Shown piece by piece: positions 7,756 through 17,049 of a stretch of 64,000 nt of DNA (positions within the stretch are counted from its first letter, which is position 1; every line of letters starts with the position of its first letter). A program made the translations under genes and the position numbers. The DNA lies in assembly GCF_009789555.1 (NCBI RefSeq), contig NZ_CP046902.1:1814001-1878000 (forward strand), written 5' to 3'. Below the pieces are notes generated by a model. That model worked only from the letters and a program-made list of their open reading frames with translations. It was not told the DNA's origin and made no database searches. This stretch comes from Stutzerimonas stutzeri. GTDB lineage: Bacteria > Pseudomonadota > Gammaproteobacteria > Pseudomonadales > Pseudomonadaceae.

Positions 7756-8616
7756 CTAACCACTCACTTCCTGCGCCAGCTGCGCGAGCCTTCGGTGCAG
7801 CATCGAAATGTTGCGTCCCTGGGCTACAAATGCTGGCAAATCGGCTGGAAGTTGGCGGCAAACTTTATCAGCCTCACCTTTGTTTGGGAAGCTCCCAAAC
7901 ACACAAGCTCCAGTGCCGGTCATTCTTGCTGGAACAAATTTGTTCAACAAGCTCAAAGCGTTACGCACTTGGGGATAACGCTTCTCGACTACCGGCTGAC
8001 AGTCATTACGACCGCCCCCTGCAAGAAGGCTGCGAACTGTAATGGCCGGGGTATTGCGTGTCAACTCCGGGTCGGAAAATATTTCCGCTGTACTTACAGA
8101 GACTTGCGGGGCGATGACGAGGAACCAGGGCTCGGTCAATTCGACCGCCTGCAGACGCTCGCCGACGCCCTCGGCAAAGGCCGCGCGGCCGCGCACGAAT
8201 ACCGGCACATCGGCTCCGAGGTCCAGGCCAATCTGCGCCAGGTGATCTTCGCCGAGGTGGGTTTGCCACAGGTGATCGAGGCCAAGCAGTGTGGTTGCCG
8301 CGTCGGAACTGCCGCCGCCTATGCCACCGCCCATGGGGAGTCGCTTGATCAGTTCAATGTCGGCTCCCTGGCTGCACCCGCTTCGGGCTTGCAGCAGGCG
8401 GGCCGCCCGGACGATCAGATTATCGTCGTGGGCGACGCCCGGCAGCGCTGGATGCAGGCGGATCTGGCCATCGGTCCGTGGGGTGAAGGTCAGCTCGTCG
8501 CCGTAGTCCAGGAATTGAAACAGGGTCTGCAGTTCGTGATAGCCATCGGCGCGGCGGCCGAGAATGTGCAGCATCAGGTTGAGTTTGGCCGGAGCCGGCA
8601 AGGTCAGCTTGCGCAT
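7756..8616 (-). CDS. ispE: 4-diphosphocytidyl-2-C-methyl-D-erythritol kinase
   Basis: 286 residues. Fourth step of the MEP isoprenoid pathway; a GHMP kinase. It shows the substrate-binding PAPAKLNLMLHILGRRADGYH motif at the N-terminus, the glycine-rich ATP loop PMGGGIGGGSSDAAT and a C-terminal MTGTGACVFG loop. The start ATG 8616 overlaps the lolB stop (TGATG), indicating translational coupling; a longer in-frame start inside lolB is less likely. Downstream come two tRNA-Gln genes. The lolB-ispE-tRNA-prs order is the normal Pseudomonas arrangement. Confidence 0.97.
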   Translation of the reverse strand: MRKLTLPAPAKLNLMLHILGRRADGYHELQTLFQFLDYGDELTFTPRTDGQIRLHPALPGVAHDDNLIVRAARLLQARSGCSQGADIELIKRLPMGGGIGGGSSDAATTLLGLDHLWQTHLGEDHLAQIGLDLGADVPVFVRGRAAFAEGVGERLQAVELTEPWFLVIAPQVSVSTAEIFSDPELTRNTPAITVRSLLAGGGRNDCQPVVEKRYPQVRNALSLLNKFVPARMTGTGACVFGSFPNKGEADKVCRQLPADLPAFVAQGRNISMLHRRLAQLAQEVSG

Positions 8617-9236
8617 CAGTGGCCGAGCCGCCGCGGCTGCCAATCCTTGATCACCAGCGTTATCTGCAGATCATGGCCGGCCAGCTTGATACGCGTCGGC
8701 AGGCTGTACTGGTCTTGCTCGCTGTAGCCCAGATACTGCACGTCCCATCCGTCCTGCTGCAGGCTGGCGAGGCGTCCGTTGGCGTCCAGCGCGACTCTGC
8801 TGCGGCTGTCCGGGGAGGGAAGGCCACGTACCCACCACAGCAGGTTCGATACCGGCAGCTGCCAGCCGAGCTGGCTGTGCACCAGTGCTTCCGGTGATTG
8901 CGCTTCGAAGCGCCCCTGGCCTGCGACTTCCAGGGCGACGGCGTCGGGGCGGCCGGTGAGTCGAGTGGCGCCGCGGCCCAGCGGGCCGGACAGGCGAATA
9001 TCGAAGTATTCCTGGCGTTGCAGCCAGAACAGTGTGCCGCTGCCAGAATCCTGCGGAGCGCGAATGCCGATCTTGCCGTTGATCTGCCAGCCGTCGATTT
9101 CGCTGATCTGCGCTTTGTGCGTCTTCCAGTCTTCGGCGTTGCCGGGACCTTCGACCGATTCCTGTGGGCCAAGACCGGCGCAGCCGGCGAGCATCAACAT
9201 GAGTGCGGTAATCAGCAGGTTGCGCATCGGCTTCAT
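8616..9236 (-). CDS. lolB: Outer-membrane lipoprotein receptor LolB
   Basis: 206 residues. Accepts lipoproteins from LolA and inserts them in the outer membrane. A signal peptide ends in lipobox LAGC with Cys19; next come a family-typical W-rich beta domain (WQINGKIGIRAP, LFWLQRQEYFDIRLSGPLG) and the WWVRGLP loop. It lies 3 bases downstream of the TPR lipoprotein gene and overlaps ispE, so the three form one unit. Start ATG 9236 is kept; ATG 9227 (MRNLL) would give an equally plausible, shorter signal peptide. Confidence 0.95.
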   Translation of the reverse strand: MKPMRNLLITALMLMLAGCAGLGPQESVEGPGNAEDWKTHKAQISEIDGWQINGKIGIRAPQDSGSGTLFWLQRQEYFDIRLSGPLGRGATRLTGRPDAVALEVAGQGRFEAQSPEALVHSQLGWQLPVSNLLWWVRGLPSPDSRSRVALDANGRLASLQQDGWDVQYLGYSEQDQYSLPTRIKLAGHDLQITLVIKDWQPRRLGH

Positions 9237-9239
9237 GTG

Positions 9240-10967
9240 TCAGGGTTTCTCCGAGCCTGTCAGGCGTTCGATGGTTTCGCGCAGCACTGGGCTGTCCGGT
9301 TGCGCCTTCAGCGCTTCGGCCCAGATCGCCCGCGCTTCTCGCTGTTGGCCGGACGCCCAGAGCACCTCGCCAAGGTGAGCGGCGACTTCATGGTCCGGCA
9401 GGCGCTGGTGCGCCTTGCGCAGCTGGGTTTCGGCTTGCTCGAGATTGCCCAGCCGGTAATTGACCCAGCCGAGGCTGTCGAGAATGGCGGCATCATCAGG
9501 ATTGAGTCGGTAAGCCTGCTCGATCAGGGAGAGGGCCTCAGCGTATCGGTCGGTGCGATCGGCGAGTGTATAACCCAGGGCGTTGAGGGCCATGGCATTG
9601 TCGGGCTCACGCTCGATGATATCGCGCAGATCGCGCTCCAGCTGCGGCAGGTCGCCACGCTTTTCGGCAATCATGGCGCGGGTATAGAGCAGGTTGAGCT
9701 CGTCGGGGAACTGTTCCAGCGCCTGTGCGGCAAGCGTCCAGGCCGCGTCGATCTGCTGTTGCGCCGATAGCGCTTCAAGCTCGATGAGGTATAGCTGAAT
9801 GGCGTAGTCGGGTTGCTCGTCGCGGGCACGTGCCAGCAGGTTCGACGCTTCCTGGCTGCGGTTGAGCGAAAACAGCAGTTCGGCCTGCATGAGTTTTGCC
9901 GGCAGGTATTCGTTGCCGGAGCCGACCTTGGAGAATGCGGCCAGTGCCTGCTCGTGCTTACCCAGTTCGCGATAGGCGCGGCCGAGGTTGAAATGCGCCG
10001 CGTCCAGATGGCTGCCGCGCTCGACCAGCTCTTGCAGATAGACGATGGCTTCACGCCAGGCTTGTGCTTCGAGGCAGACCAGGGCCATCGAAAAGCGCAA
10101 GTCGTCATCGCCGGGATGTTGCTGAACCAGCGTGGCGAACTCGCCCATGGCTTCGTCGAGGCGGTCCTGCTCGACCAGCAAGCGCGCATAGGTCAGCCGC
10201 AGGCGCTTGTCCTCAGGATGCTGCTTGAGGCTCTTCTCCAGCAGCGGCAGGGCTTCCTTGCCACGCTCCAGGACCTGAAGCAGTCGCGCCTGAAGCAGGA
10301 TCGAGGGGATCTCCTGGGCGCGGGAGGGTTGTTCCTCAAGCAGTGCGAGCGCTTCTTCAGGACGTCCATCCTGCTGGAGCAACACGGCTTTGCCGAACTT
10401 CAGCTGCGGATTGTCAGGGTGCTTGATCAACAGCTGGTCGAAGCTTTTGAGCAGGCCGGTGCGCGTATCCGGATCGGTTTCGGCCGCTGACAGGGCGAGG
10501 AAGTCAAAGTGCGTATCGCCCTGGCCCTGCAGCACTTTCTCCATGAACTTCAGCGAGTCCTCATAGCGCCCCGCGCGCGCCAGTTGCACGGCGGCAGCAC
10601 GCTGAGCGTCGAGGTTATCCGGTGCATTGCTCGCCCAGATCATCGCGGTATCCAGCGCTGCCTGTTCGGCGCCCAGGTATTCGGCGATGCGGAAACCGCG
10701 CTCGGCGACACCGGCATCCTGGGTCGCATTGGCTTGCTGGACATAGTTGCCCAGGGCGATGTCGAAGCGATTGCGCTGTCCGGCCAGTTCGGCTACCAGC
10801 AATGCGTACAGCGTGTCGCTGCTGAACGAGCCAAATTCGCCCGCGCTGGCGCTCGCAGGTTCCGGCGTGGCCTCCTCGATCGGCGGGCCGCTGTCGGGAG
10901 TGCTCTGCATGAAGCTTTGGCAGCCACCGAGAAGCAGGACGGCGCTGATGGCGAGGAGTTTTTTCAT
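9240..10967 (-). CDS. TPR-repeat lipoprotein
   Basis: 575 residues. Signal peptide with lipobox LLGGC (Cys16) followed by a serine/proline/glutamate-rich linker and then tetratricopeptide-like helical repeats to the C-terminus (for example residues around HLDAAHFNLGRAYRELGKHEQAL and AMALNALGYTLADRTDRYAEAL; the last repeat has LDSLGWVNYRLGNLEQAE). Likely an outer-membrane-attached scaffold facing the periplasm. The homologue upstream of lolB in P. aeruginosa has the same position; its exact role is not known to me. Start ATG 10967 is chosen because it opens the signal peptide; the frame extends 20 codons upstream without merit. Divergent from hemA. Confidence 0.9.
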   Translation of the reverse strand: MKKLLAISAVLLLGGCQSFMQSTPDSGPPIEEATPEPASASAGEFGSFSSDTLYALLVAELAGQRNRFDIALGNYVQQANATQDAGVAERGFRIAEYLGAEQAALDTAMIWASNAPDNLDAQRAAAVQLARAGRYEDSLKFMEKVLQGQGDTHFDFLALSAAETDPDTRTGLLKSFDQLLIKHPDNPQLKFGKAVLLQQDGRPEEALALLEEQPSRAQEIPSILLQARLLQVLERGKEALPLLEKSLKQHPEDKRLRLTYARLLVEQDRLDEAMGEFATLVQQHPGDDDLRFSMALVCLEAQAWREAIVYLQELVERGSHLDAAHFNLGRAYRELGKHEQALAAFSKVGSGNEYLPAKLMQAELLFSLNRSQEASNLLARARDEQPDYAIQLYLIELEALSAQQQIDAAWTLAAQALEQFPDELNLLYTRAMIAEKRGDLPQLERDLRDIIEREPDNAMALNALGYTLADRTDRYAEALSLIEQAYRLNPDDAAILDSLGWVNYRLGNLEQAETQLRKAHQRLPDHEVAAHLGEVLWASGQQREARAIWAEALKAQPDSPVLRETIERLTGSEKP

Positions 10968-11149
10968 AGGGAATACAAGCTGGTCTGCGGTCGCGGCATG
11001 ATGACACAAGCCGTCAGGCAAGCACATGGGCTGGCTTTACGGGCGCGTCGGGCGGCTCGATCTGGTAGAGACAATGACGGGCAACGGTTGTTCTGAAGCA
11101 GGCGAAGTAGGAGAATCGCGCGCTCCGTTTTTCGAATCAGCGACCCCGC

Positions 11150-12418
11150 ATGGCTTTCATCGCGCTTGGCATCAATCACAAGACCGCATCGGTGGATGTG
11201 CGCGAACGTGTTGCGTTCACGCCGGAACAGATGGTCGAGGCGCTGCAGCAGCTGTGTCGTGTCACGCCGACGCGCGAGGCGGCGATCCTGTCGACCTGCA
11301 ATCGCAGCGAACTCTATCTCGAGCAGGACGAAGTCGAGGCCGAGGCCGTGCTCGCCTGGTTGGCCAACTATCACCGTCTGAGCCTGGACGACCTCAAGGC
11401 CTGCGCTTACGTTCATACCGACGATGAGGCTGTTCGTCACATGATGCGCGTGGCATCGGGCCTGGATTCGATGGTGCTCGGCGAGCCGCAGATTCTCGGC
11501 CAGATGAAGTCCGCTTATGCGGTCGCGCGCGAGGCCGGAAGCGTCGGCCCGCTGCTGGGGCGTCTGTTTCAGGCGACTTTCAGTACTGCCAAAACCGTAC
11601 GAACCGATACCGCGATCGGCGAAAACCCGGTCTCGGTGGCCTTCGCCGCGGTCAGCCTGGCCAAGCAGATCTTTGCCAACCTGCACCGTAGTCAGGCCTT
11701 GCTGATCGGTGCCGGTGAAACCATCACGCTGGTGGCCCGTCATCTGCACGAGCAGGGCGTAAAGCGGATCGTGGTGGCCAACCGCACGCTCGAGCGGGCC
11801 AGTTCGCTGGCCGAGCAGTTCGGCGCGCACGCGATCCTTCTGGCCGACATTCCGCACGAACTCTACAACAGCGATATCGTCATCAGCTCCACTGCCAGCC
11901 AATTGCCGATACTCGGCAAGGGCGCCGTAGAACAGGCCTTGAAGAAGCGCAAGCACAAGCCGATGTTCATGGTCGATATCGCGGTGCCCCGCGACATAGA
12001 AGCGCAGGTAGGCGAGCTGGATGATGTCTACCTGTACACCGTCGATGATCTGCACGAAGTCGTCGCCGAGAACCTCAAGAGCCGTCAGGGCGCTGCCCAG
12101 GCCGCCGAAGAACTGGTGGCGGCCGGTACCGACGACTTCATGGTGCGGCTGCGTGAGCTCGCCGCCGTGGATGTGCTCAAAGCCTACCGGCAGCACGCCG
12201 AACGCATTCGTGACGAGGAAATGCTCAAGGCTCAGCGGTTGCTGGCCAATGGCGGTACACCCGAAGATGCGCTGGCGCAATTGGCACGCGGACTGACCAA
12301 TAAACTGCTGCACGCGCCGAGCGTTCAGCTGAAAAAACTTTCCGCCGAAGGGCGTGTCGAGGCCCTGGGCATCGTCCAGGAACTCTTCGCCTTGCCGGAC
12401 AGCACGGACAAATCATGA
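11150..12418 (+). CDS. hemA: Glutamyl-tRNA reductase
   Basis: 422 residues. First committed step of tetrapyrrole synthesis by the C5 pathway: NADPH reduction of Glu-tRNA(Glu) to glutamate-1-semialdehyde. Catalytic Cys50 sits in STCNRSELY; GLDSMVLGEPQILGQ and the NADPH fold LLIGAGETITLVARHL are present; the C-terminal dimerisation helices end the protein. Its stop overlaps the prfA start (ATGA), the widespread hemA-prfA-prmC arrangement. It is transcribed divergently from the TPR lipoprotein gene across 182 bases. No strong Shine-Dalgarno is visible before the ATG. Confidence 0.97.
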   Translation: MAFIALGINHKTASVDVRERVAFTPEQMVEALQQLCRVTPTREAAILSTCNRSELYLEQDEVEAEAVLAWLANYHRLSLDDLKACAYVHTDDEAVRHMMRVASGLDSMVLGEPQILGQMKSAYAVAREAGSVGPLLGRLFQATFSTAKTVRTDTAIGENPVSVAFAAVSLAKQIFANLHRSQALLIGAGETITLVARHLHEQGVKRIVVANRTLERASSLAEQFGAHAILLADIPHELYNSDIVISSTASQLPILGKGAVEQALKKRKHKPMFMVDIAVPRDIEAQVGELDDVYLYTVDDLHEVVAENLKSRQGAAQAAEELVAAGTDDFMVRLRELAAVDVLKAYRQHAERIRDEEMLKAQRLLANGGTPEDALAQLARGLTNKLLHAPSVQLKKLSAEGRVEALGIVQELFALPDSTDKS

Positions 12419-13497
12419 AAGCGTCGCTGCTCAACAAACTCGATATTCTGCAGGACCGCTTCGAAGAACTGACGGCGTTGCTTGGCGACGCGGAAGTGAT
12501 CAGCGATCAGACCCGTTTTCGGGCCTACTCGCGAGAGTACGCGGAGGTGGAGCCGGTCATTGCCACCTATCGCGAATTCCTCAAGATGCAGTCCGACCTT
12601 GAGGGGGCTCAGGCATTGCTCAAGGACCATGACGCGGATGTGCGCGAAATGGCCGAGGAGGAGGTGGCCGAAGCCCGTGGCAAGCTCGAAGAGATCGAGG
12701 CCAGGCTGCAACGCATGCTGCTGCCCAAGGACCCCAAGGACGGGCGCAACGTGTTTCTCGAGATTCGTGCAGGTACGGGCGGCGACGAGGCGGCGATCTT
12801 TTCCGGCGATCTGTTCCGGATGTATTCACGCTATGCCGAGCGGCAGGGATGGCGGGTGGAAATTCTGTCCGAAAGCCCTGGCGAGCACGGCGGCTATAAG
12901 GAGGTCATCTCGCGCGTCGAGGGCGACAATGTATTCGCCAAGCTCAAGTTCGAGTCCGGTGCGCACCGCGTGCAACGTGTTCCTGAAACCGAATCCCAGG
13001 GGCGTATCCATACCTCGGCCTGCACCGTTGCGGTTCTGCCGGAGCCGGACGAACAGGTCGCGATCGAAATCAACCCGGCCGATTTACGCATCGATACCTA
13101 TCGTGCCTCCGGCGCCGGCGGGCAGCACATCAACAAGACCGATTCGGCGGTGCGCATCACCCACTTGCCTAGCGGCATCGTCGTGGAATGTCAGGAAGAG
13201 CGTTCGCAACACAAGAACCGCGCACGGGCCATGGCGTGGCTGGCGGCCAAGCTACAGGATGTGCAGGACAGCGCCGCGCACAAGGAAATCTCCGATACCC
13301 GCAAGCTGCTGGTCGGCTCGGGCGATCGTTCCGAGCGCATTCGCACCTATAACTTTCCGCAGGGACGGGTCACCGATCACCGCATCAACCTGACGCTGTA
13401 TTCGCTCAACGAAGTGATCGGCGGGGCGGTCGAGCAGGTGATCGAGCCGTTGCTGCAGGAATACCAGGCGGACCAGCTGGCAGCGCTGGGTGACTGA
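12415..13497 (+). CDS. prfA: Peptide chain release factor 1
   Basis: 360 residues. Reads UAA and UAG and triggers peptide release. The GGQ motif lies at residues 235-237 within GAGGQHINKT, and RVPETESQGRIHTS precedes it. The Gln of GGQ is the methylation site for PrmC, encoded next. Start ATG overlaps the hemA stop by four bases. The PxT tripeptide used for stop-codon reading (PET) lies at the expected place (VPETES). Confidence 0.97.
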   Translation: MKASLLNKLDILQDRFEELTALLGDAEVISDQTRFRAYSREYAEVEPVIATYREFLKMQSDLEGAQALLKDHDADVREMAEEEVAEARGKLEEIEARLQRMLLPKDPKDGRNVFLEIRAGTGGDEAAIFSGDLFRMYSRYAERQGWRVEILSESPGEHGGYKEVISRVEGDNVFAKLKFESGAHRVQRVPETESQGRIHTSACTVAVLPEPDEQVAIEINPADLRIDTYRASGAGGQHINKTDSAVRITHLPSGIVVECQEERSQHKNRARAMAWLAAKLQDVQDSAAHKEISDTRKLLVGSGDRSERIRTYNFPQGRVTDHRINLTLYSLNEVIGGAVEQVIEPLLQEYQADQLAALGD

Positions 13498-13610
13498 CAA
13501 CAAACGATAGTGGATCAAGGCAAGGCGCTGCTGGCCTTGCGATTCGCGCTCCGCCGCTGACTACCCTGGCAGGCAATCCTGCCGTCCGGCTCCAACGGAA
13601 AAAAGCCAAC

Positions 13611-14438
13611 ATGGCCACCATCGAATCGCTGTTACGTGCCGCCGACCTGCCTGACTCGCCGAGTGCCAGACTCGACGCCGAATGGCTGTTGGCCGCGGCG
13701 TTGGGAAAGGCTGCCAGCTACCTGCACACCTGGCCCGAGCGCGAGGTGCCGGTCGAGTGCGAAGCGCGCTTTGTGGCGGACTTGGCGCGTCGTCGCAGGG
13801 GCGAGCCGATCGCCTACATCCTGGGCCGTCAGGGCTTCTGGAGTCTCGAACTCGAGGTGGCGCCTCATACACTGATTCCCCGGCCGGACACCGAATTGCT
13901 GGTTGAAACCGCGTTGCAATTGCTGCCGGCCGCTGCGATGAACGTGCTCGATCTTGGAACCGGTACCGGCGCGATTGCCCTCGCGCTGGCCCATGAGCGC
14001 CCGGCCTGGCGCGTAACCGGAGTCGATCGCGTGGCTCAAGCCGTTGCACTGGCGACGCGCAACGCCCAGCGGTTGCGGCTCGACAATGCGGTATTCTGCG
14101 AAAGTCAGTGGTTCGCTGCGCTCGAGGGGCAACGGTACGCCCTGATTGTCAGTAATCCGCCCTATATCCGGGCGTGCGATCCGCATCTTCGGCAAGGTGA
14201 TCTGCGTTTCGAACCGAGCAGCGCGCTGGTCGCCGGCGAGGACGGCCTGGACGACATTCGGCAGATCATCGCAAGCGCATCGAGCCATCTGCTGCCCGAG
14301 GGTTGGCTGCTGTTGGAGCACGGTTACGATCAGGCGCCGGCGGTGCGGGCGCTGTTCGCCGAAGGTGGGTTTTGCGAAATCGAGAGCCGCAAGGACTTCG
14401 GTGGGCACGAGCGTATCAGTCTGGGGCGCCGGCCATGA
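13611..14438 (+). CDS. prmC: Release factor glutamine methyltransferase
   Basis: 275 residues. Uses S-adenosylmethionine to methylate the GGQ glutamine of release factors. Contains an N-terminal helical domain, the SAM-binding VLDLGTGTGAIALALA loop and the substrate-glutamine motif NPPY at residues 182-185. It lies 113 bases after prfA. The next gene starts within or just after its stop (ATGA at 14435-14438). Confidence 0.96.
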   Translation: MATIESLLRAADLPDSPSARLDAEWLLAAALGKAASYLHTWPEREVPVECEARFVADLARRRRGEPIAYILGRQGFWSLELEVAPHTLIPRPDTELLVETALQLLPAAAMNVLDLGTGTGAIALALAHERPAWRVTGVDRVAQAVALATRNAQRLRLDNAVFCESQWFAALEGQRYALIVSNPPYIRACDPHLRQGDLRFEPSSALVAGEDGLDDIRQIIASASSHLLPEGWLLLEHGYDQAPAVRALFAEGGFCEIESRKDFGGHERISLGRRP

Positions 14439-14452
14439 GCCAGGAGAGCGAT

Positions 14453-15208
14453 ATGCTGAGTGACGAGGAGCTGCTGCGTTACAGCCGGCAGATTTTGCTG
14501 AAACAGGTCGATATCGACGGGCAGCTGAAACTCAAGCGCAGTCGGGTGCTGATCGTCGGGTTGGGCGGGCTGGGTTCGCCCGTGGCGCTCTACCTGGCCG
14601 CCGCCGGCGTTGGAGAATTGCATCTGGCCGATTTCGACCGTGTCGACCTGACCAATCTGCAACGCCAGGTTGCCCATGACACCCCGTCGGTGGGCATGCT
14701 CAAGGTGGACTCCGTCATTGCGCGGCTGTCGGCGCTCAATCCGTTGCCGAAGCTGGTTCCATATCGCGCCGCGATGGATGCCGATTCCCTCGATGCGGCC
14801 GTGACGGCGGTCGATCTGGTGCTCGATTGCACTGACAACTTCGCTGTCAGGGAGGCGGTCAACGCCGCGTGCGTGACGGCGAAGAAGCCGCTCGTGAGCG
14901 GCGCCGCAATCCGGCTCGAGGGCCAGCTATCGGTGTTCGATCCGCGGGACGCGACCAGCCCTTGCTATCACTGCCTGTATGGTCATGGCAGCGAGGCCGA
15001 GTTGACCTGTAGCGAGGCTGGCGTATTGGGGCCGGTTGTGGGCATGGTGGGCAGTCTGCAGGCCCTCGAAGCGCTGAAGCTGCTCGCAGGCTTCGGTGAG
15101 CCGCTGGTGGGCCGTCTGCTGCTGGTGGATGCACTGAACAGTCGATTCCGCGAGCTGAAGGTCAAGCGGGACCCTGCCTGCACGGTTTGCAGTCACCGCC
15201 ATGGCTGA
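14453..15208 (+). CDS. moeB: MoeB/ThiF-type sulfur-carrier adenylyltransferase
   Basis: 251 residues. Activates the C-terminal glycine of a ubiquitin-like sulfur carrier (MoaD for molybdopterin, or ThiS for thiamine). The E1-like core is complete: RYSRQILL near the start, ATP-binding GLGGLGSP, DFDRVDLTNLQRQ, DCTDNFAVR, and Cys pairs CYHC and CTVC for zinc. Start ATG 14453 is preferred because AGGAG lies six bases upstream; ATG 14435, overlapping prmC stop, would add six residues. MoeB and ThiF cannot be told apart with certainty by reading; gene position agrees with the P. aeruginosa gene called moeB. Confidence 0.9.
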   Translation: MLSDEELLRYSRQILLKQVDIDGQLKLKRSRVLIVGLGGLGSPVALYLAAAGVGELHLADFDRVDLTNLQRQVAHDTPSVGMLKVDSVIARLSALNPLPKLVPYRAAMDADSLDAAVTAVDLVLDCTDNFAVREAVNAACVTAKKPLVSGAAIRLEGQLSVFDPRDATSPCYHCLYGHGSEAELTCSEAGVLGPVVGMVGSLQALEALKLLAGFGEPLVGRLLLVDALNSRFRELKVKRDPACTVCSHRHG

Positions 15209-15992
15209 CAACGCGCCGATCGGCGTTTTCGATTCAGGTGTCGGCGGCCTGTCCGTACTGCGGGAAATTCACGCGCGCCTGCCGGGCGAATCATTGCTTT
15301 ATCTGGCCGACAGCGGGCACGTGCCCTACGGCGAGAAAAGCCCGGCGTTCATTCGCGAGCGGTGCCGGTCAATTGCCGCGTTTTTTCTGAGTGAGGGCGC
15401 CAAGGCGTTGGTCCTGGCGTGCAATACGGCAACCGCTGCAGGTATTGCCGAGCTGCGCGAGCTGTATCCGACTGTGCCTCTGGTGGGTATGGAGCCTGCG
15501 GTCAAACCTGCCGCACAGGCGACCCGTAGCGGCGTCGTGGGGGTGCTGGCCACGACCGGTACCCTGAAAAGCGCCAAGTTCGCAGCCCTGTTGGACCGCT
15601 TCGCCAGCGACGTTCGCGTAATCACCCAGCCCTGCCCGGGACTGGTCGAACGCATCGAAGCCGGCGAACTCGATACGCAGGCAACGCGATCGCTGCTCAG
15701 GGGATTCGTCGAGCCTCTCATCGAGCAGGGCTGTGACACGCTGATTCTCGGCTGTACCCACTATCCATTCATCAAGCCGCTATTGGTGCAGATGTTGCCG
15801 CCGACGGTCCGTCTGGTGGACACCGGGGCCGCCGTCGCCCGGCATCTCGAAACGGTGCTGGCGGCACGCGATCGGTTGGGTAGCAGCGGTGCGGCGACGC
15901 GGTTCTGGAGCAGCGGCGATCCCCGTCGATTAGCCGGGGTTCTTCCGGTACTTTGGGGGGAACACGGGGATGTGGCTTACTTCCCAGGCTAG
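15201..15992 (+). CDS. murI: Glutamate racemase
   Basis: 263 residues. Converts L- to D-glutamate for peptidoglycan. The two catalytic cysteines are visible in LACNTATA and GCTHYPF; the N-terminal IGVFDSGVGGLSVLREI motif and SGHVPYGEKS are also typical. The start overlaps the moeB stop by eight bases, so it is the last gene of the hemA-prfA-prmC-moeB-murI run. Confidence 0.97.
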   Translation: MADNAPIGVFDSGVGGLSVLREIHARLPGESLLYLADSGHVPYGEKSPAFIRERCRSIAAFFLSEGAKALVLACNTATAAGIAELRELYPTVPLVGMEPAVKPAAQATRSGVVGVLATTGTLKSAKFAALLDRFASDVRVITQPCPGLVERIEAGELDTQATRSLLRGFVEPLIEQGCDTLILGCTHYPFIKPLLVQMLPPTVRLVDTGAAVARHLETVLAARDRLGSSGAATRFWSSGDPRRLAGVLPVLWGEHGDVAYFPG

Positions 15993-16077
15993 GAACTCCC
16001 CGCTGCGCCTGCTTTCTGTATTTGGGTTAATGCTCGAAAACAACAAGCGATGCCAACTTAAGATAAGGAAATATCGA

Positions 16078-16596
16078 ATGAACAAGCTGATTTCCCTCGC
16101 CGCGATTGTCGCTGTTTCGCTGAGCCAGGTGACGGCCGCTCACGCATTGGACCTGACTGCAGCGGTGGGGCAGACCGGTGAGTCGACCATGACCTATCGA
16201 CTGGGTGCGCAACTGGATTTCAATCGCGTCTGGTTCCAGACGAGCGTCGGACGGCTCACCGGCTATTGGGATGCCGGGTATACCTATTGGGAAGGTGACG
16301 AAACCTCCAGCAACCATAGCCTGTCGCTGGCGCCGGTCTTCGTCTACGAGTTCGCCGGTGATTCGGTCAAGCCCTACCTGGAGGCCGGTATCGGCATCGC
16401 GGCCTTCGAAAATACCGAGGTGGAAAACAACGATCTGGGTTCCTCGTTCCAGTTCGAGGATCGCTTTGGCGTGGGGCTGCGCTTCGCCGGTGGCCAGGAA
16501 GTCGGTCTGCGGGCGATTCACTACTCCAACGCCGGAATCAAGAGCCCCAACGACGGCATCGAAAGCTACGCCGTTCACTATCGGGCCTCGTTCTGA
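16078..16596 (+). CDS. pagL: Lipid A 3-O-deacylase PagL-type outer-membrane protein
   Basis: 172 residues with a signal peptide ending near AHA (residue ~23). It is an eight-strand outer-membrane barrel family that removes the 3-O acyl chain from lipid A. The PagL catalytic set is kept at the C-terminus: His148 and Ser150 (HYSN) and Glu162 (GIES), with the spacing known for P. aeruginosa PagL. It ends in Phe, as barrel proteins do. ATG 16078 follows TAAGGAAAT; the open frame upstream is not used because it overlaps murI and lacks a signal peptide. Convergent with the YkgJ-type gene. Confidence 0.92.
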   Translation: MNKLISLAAIVAVSLSQVTAAHALDLTAAVGQTGESTMTYRLGAQLDFNRVWFQTSVGRLTGYWDAGYTYWEGDETSSNHSLSLAPVFVYEFAGDSVKPYLEAGIGIAAFENTEVENNDLGSSFQFEDRFGVGLRFAGGQEVGLRAIHYSNAGIKSPNDGIESYAVHYRASF

Positions 16597-16615
16597 GCGC
16601 GACCCCGCGTTGCGG

Positions 16616-16639
16616 CTGACGGCGCAGTGTCGCCGTCAG
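16616..16639. terminator. Possible bidirectional hairpin between convergent genes
   Basis: CTGACGGCG and CGCCGTCAG form a perfect 9-bp stem with a 6-base loop between pagL and the convergent gene, touching that gene's stop codon. No T run follows on either side, so classic termination is doubtful. Confidence 0.4.
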
Positions 16640-16956
16640 ACCTGGTCCAGGTAGGCTGACGCAGAGCCCTTGCGCTCTTCCAGGCAATCGTCCGAGCCCA
16701 ATTCGAATTCCCGACAGATCAGCGGGCGCTGTGCGTAGATCGTGCAACGCATGCTGTCTCGGTCGAGTGCCGCGCACCAGCCGTCGTCCAGGCGGCGCAT
16801 GACCTGCGCACCCCAGTCGTCCTCTTCGATGAAACGGTCGGGTACGCCGGTGTCGGTGATCAACAGCACTTCCAGCCGGCAGCAGCACGCCGCGCAGGTC
16901 GAGCAGCTGACTGCGTCGTCGTGCGGCAACTGACGATGGGGGATGGCGGAGCTCAT
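16636..16956 (-). CDS. YkgJ-family cysteine-cluster protein
   Basis: 106 residues. Contains a dense Cys cluster (CSTCAACCC near residue 20) and further Cys at GWCAAL, RCTIY, LICREF and DDC, the pattern of the UPF0153/YkgJ family thought to bind zinc or an iron-sulfur cluster. The family role is unknown. It stands alone, convergent with pagL. Confidence 0.85.
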   Translation of the reverse strand: MSSAIPHRQLPHDDAVSCSTCAACCCRLEVLLITDTGVPDRFIEEDDWGAQVMRRLDDGWCAALDRDSMRCTIYAQRPLICREFELGSDDCLEERKGSASAYLDQV

Positions 16957-17049
16957 CGCGGCAGTCTACGCGTATTGCCTCGCGATGGCTCATGGATACG
17001 ATCAACGTCCATCAATGGGCCGCCAGCACGCGCCGTGCTGGCGGCTGTT

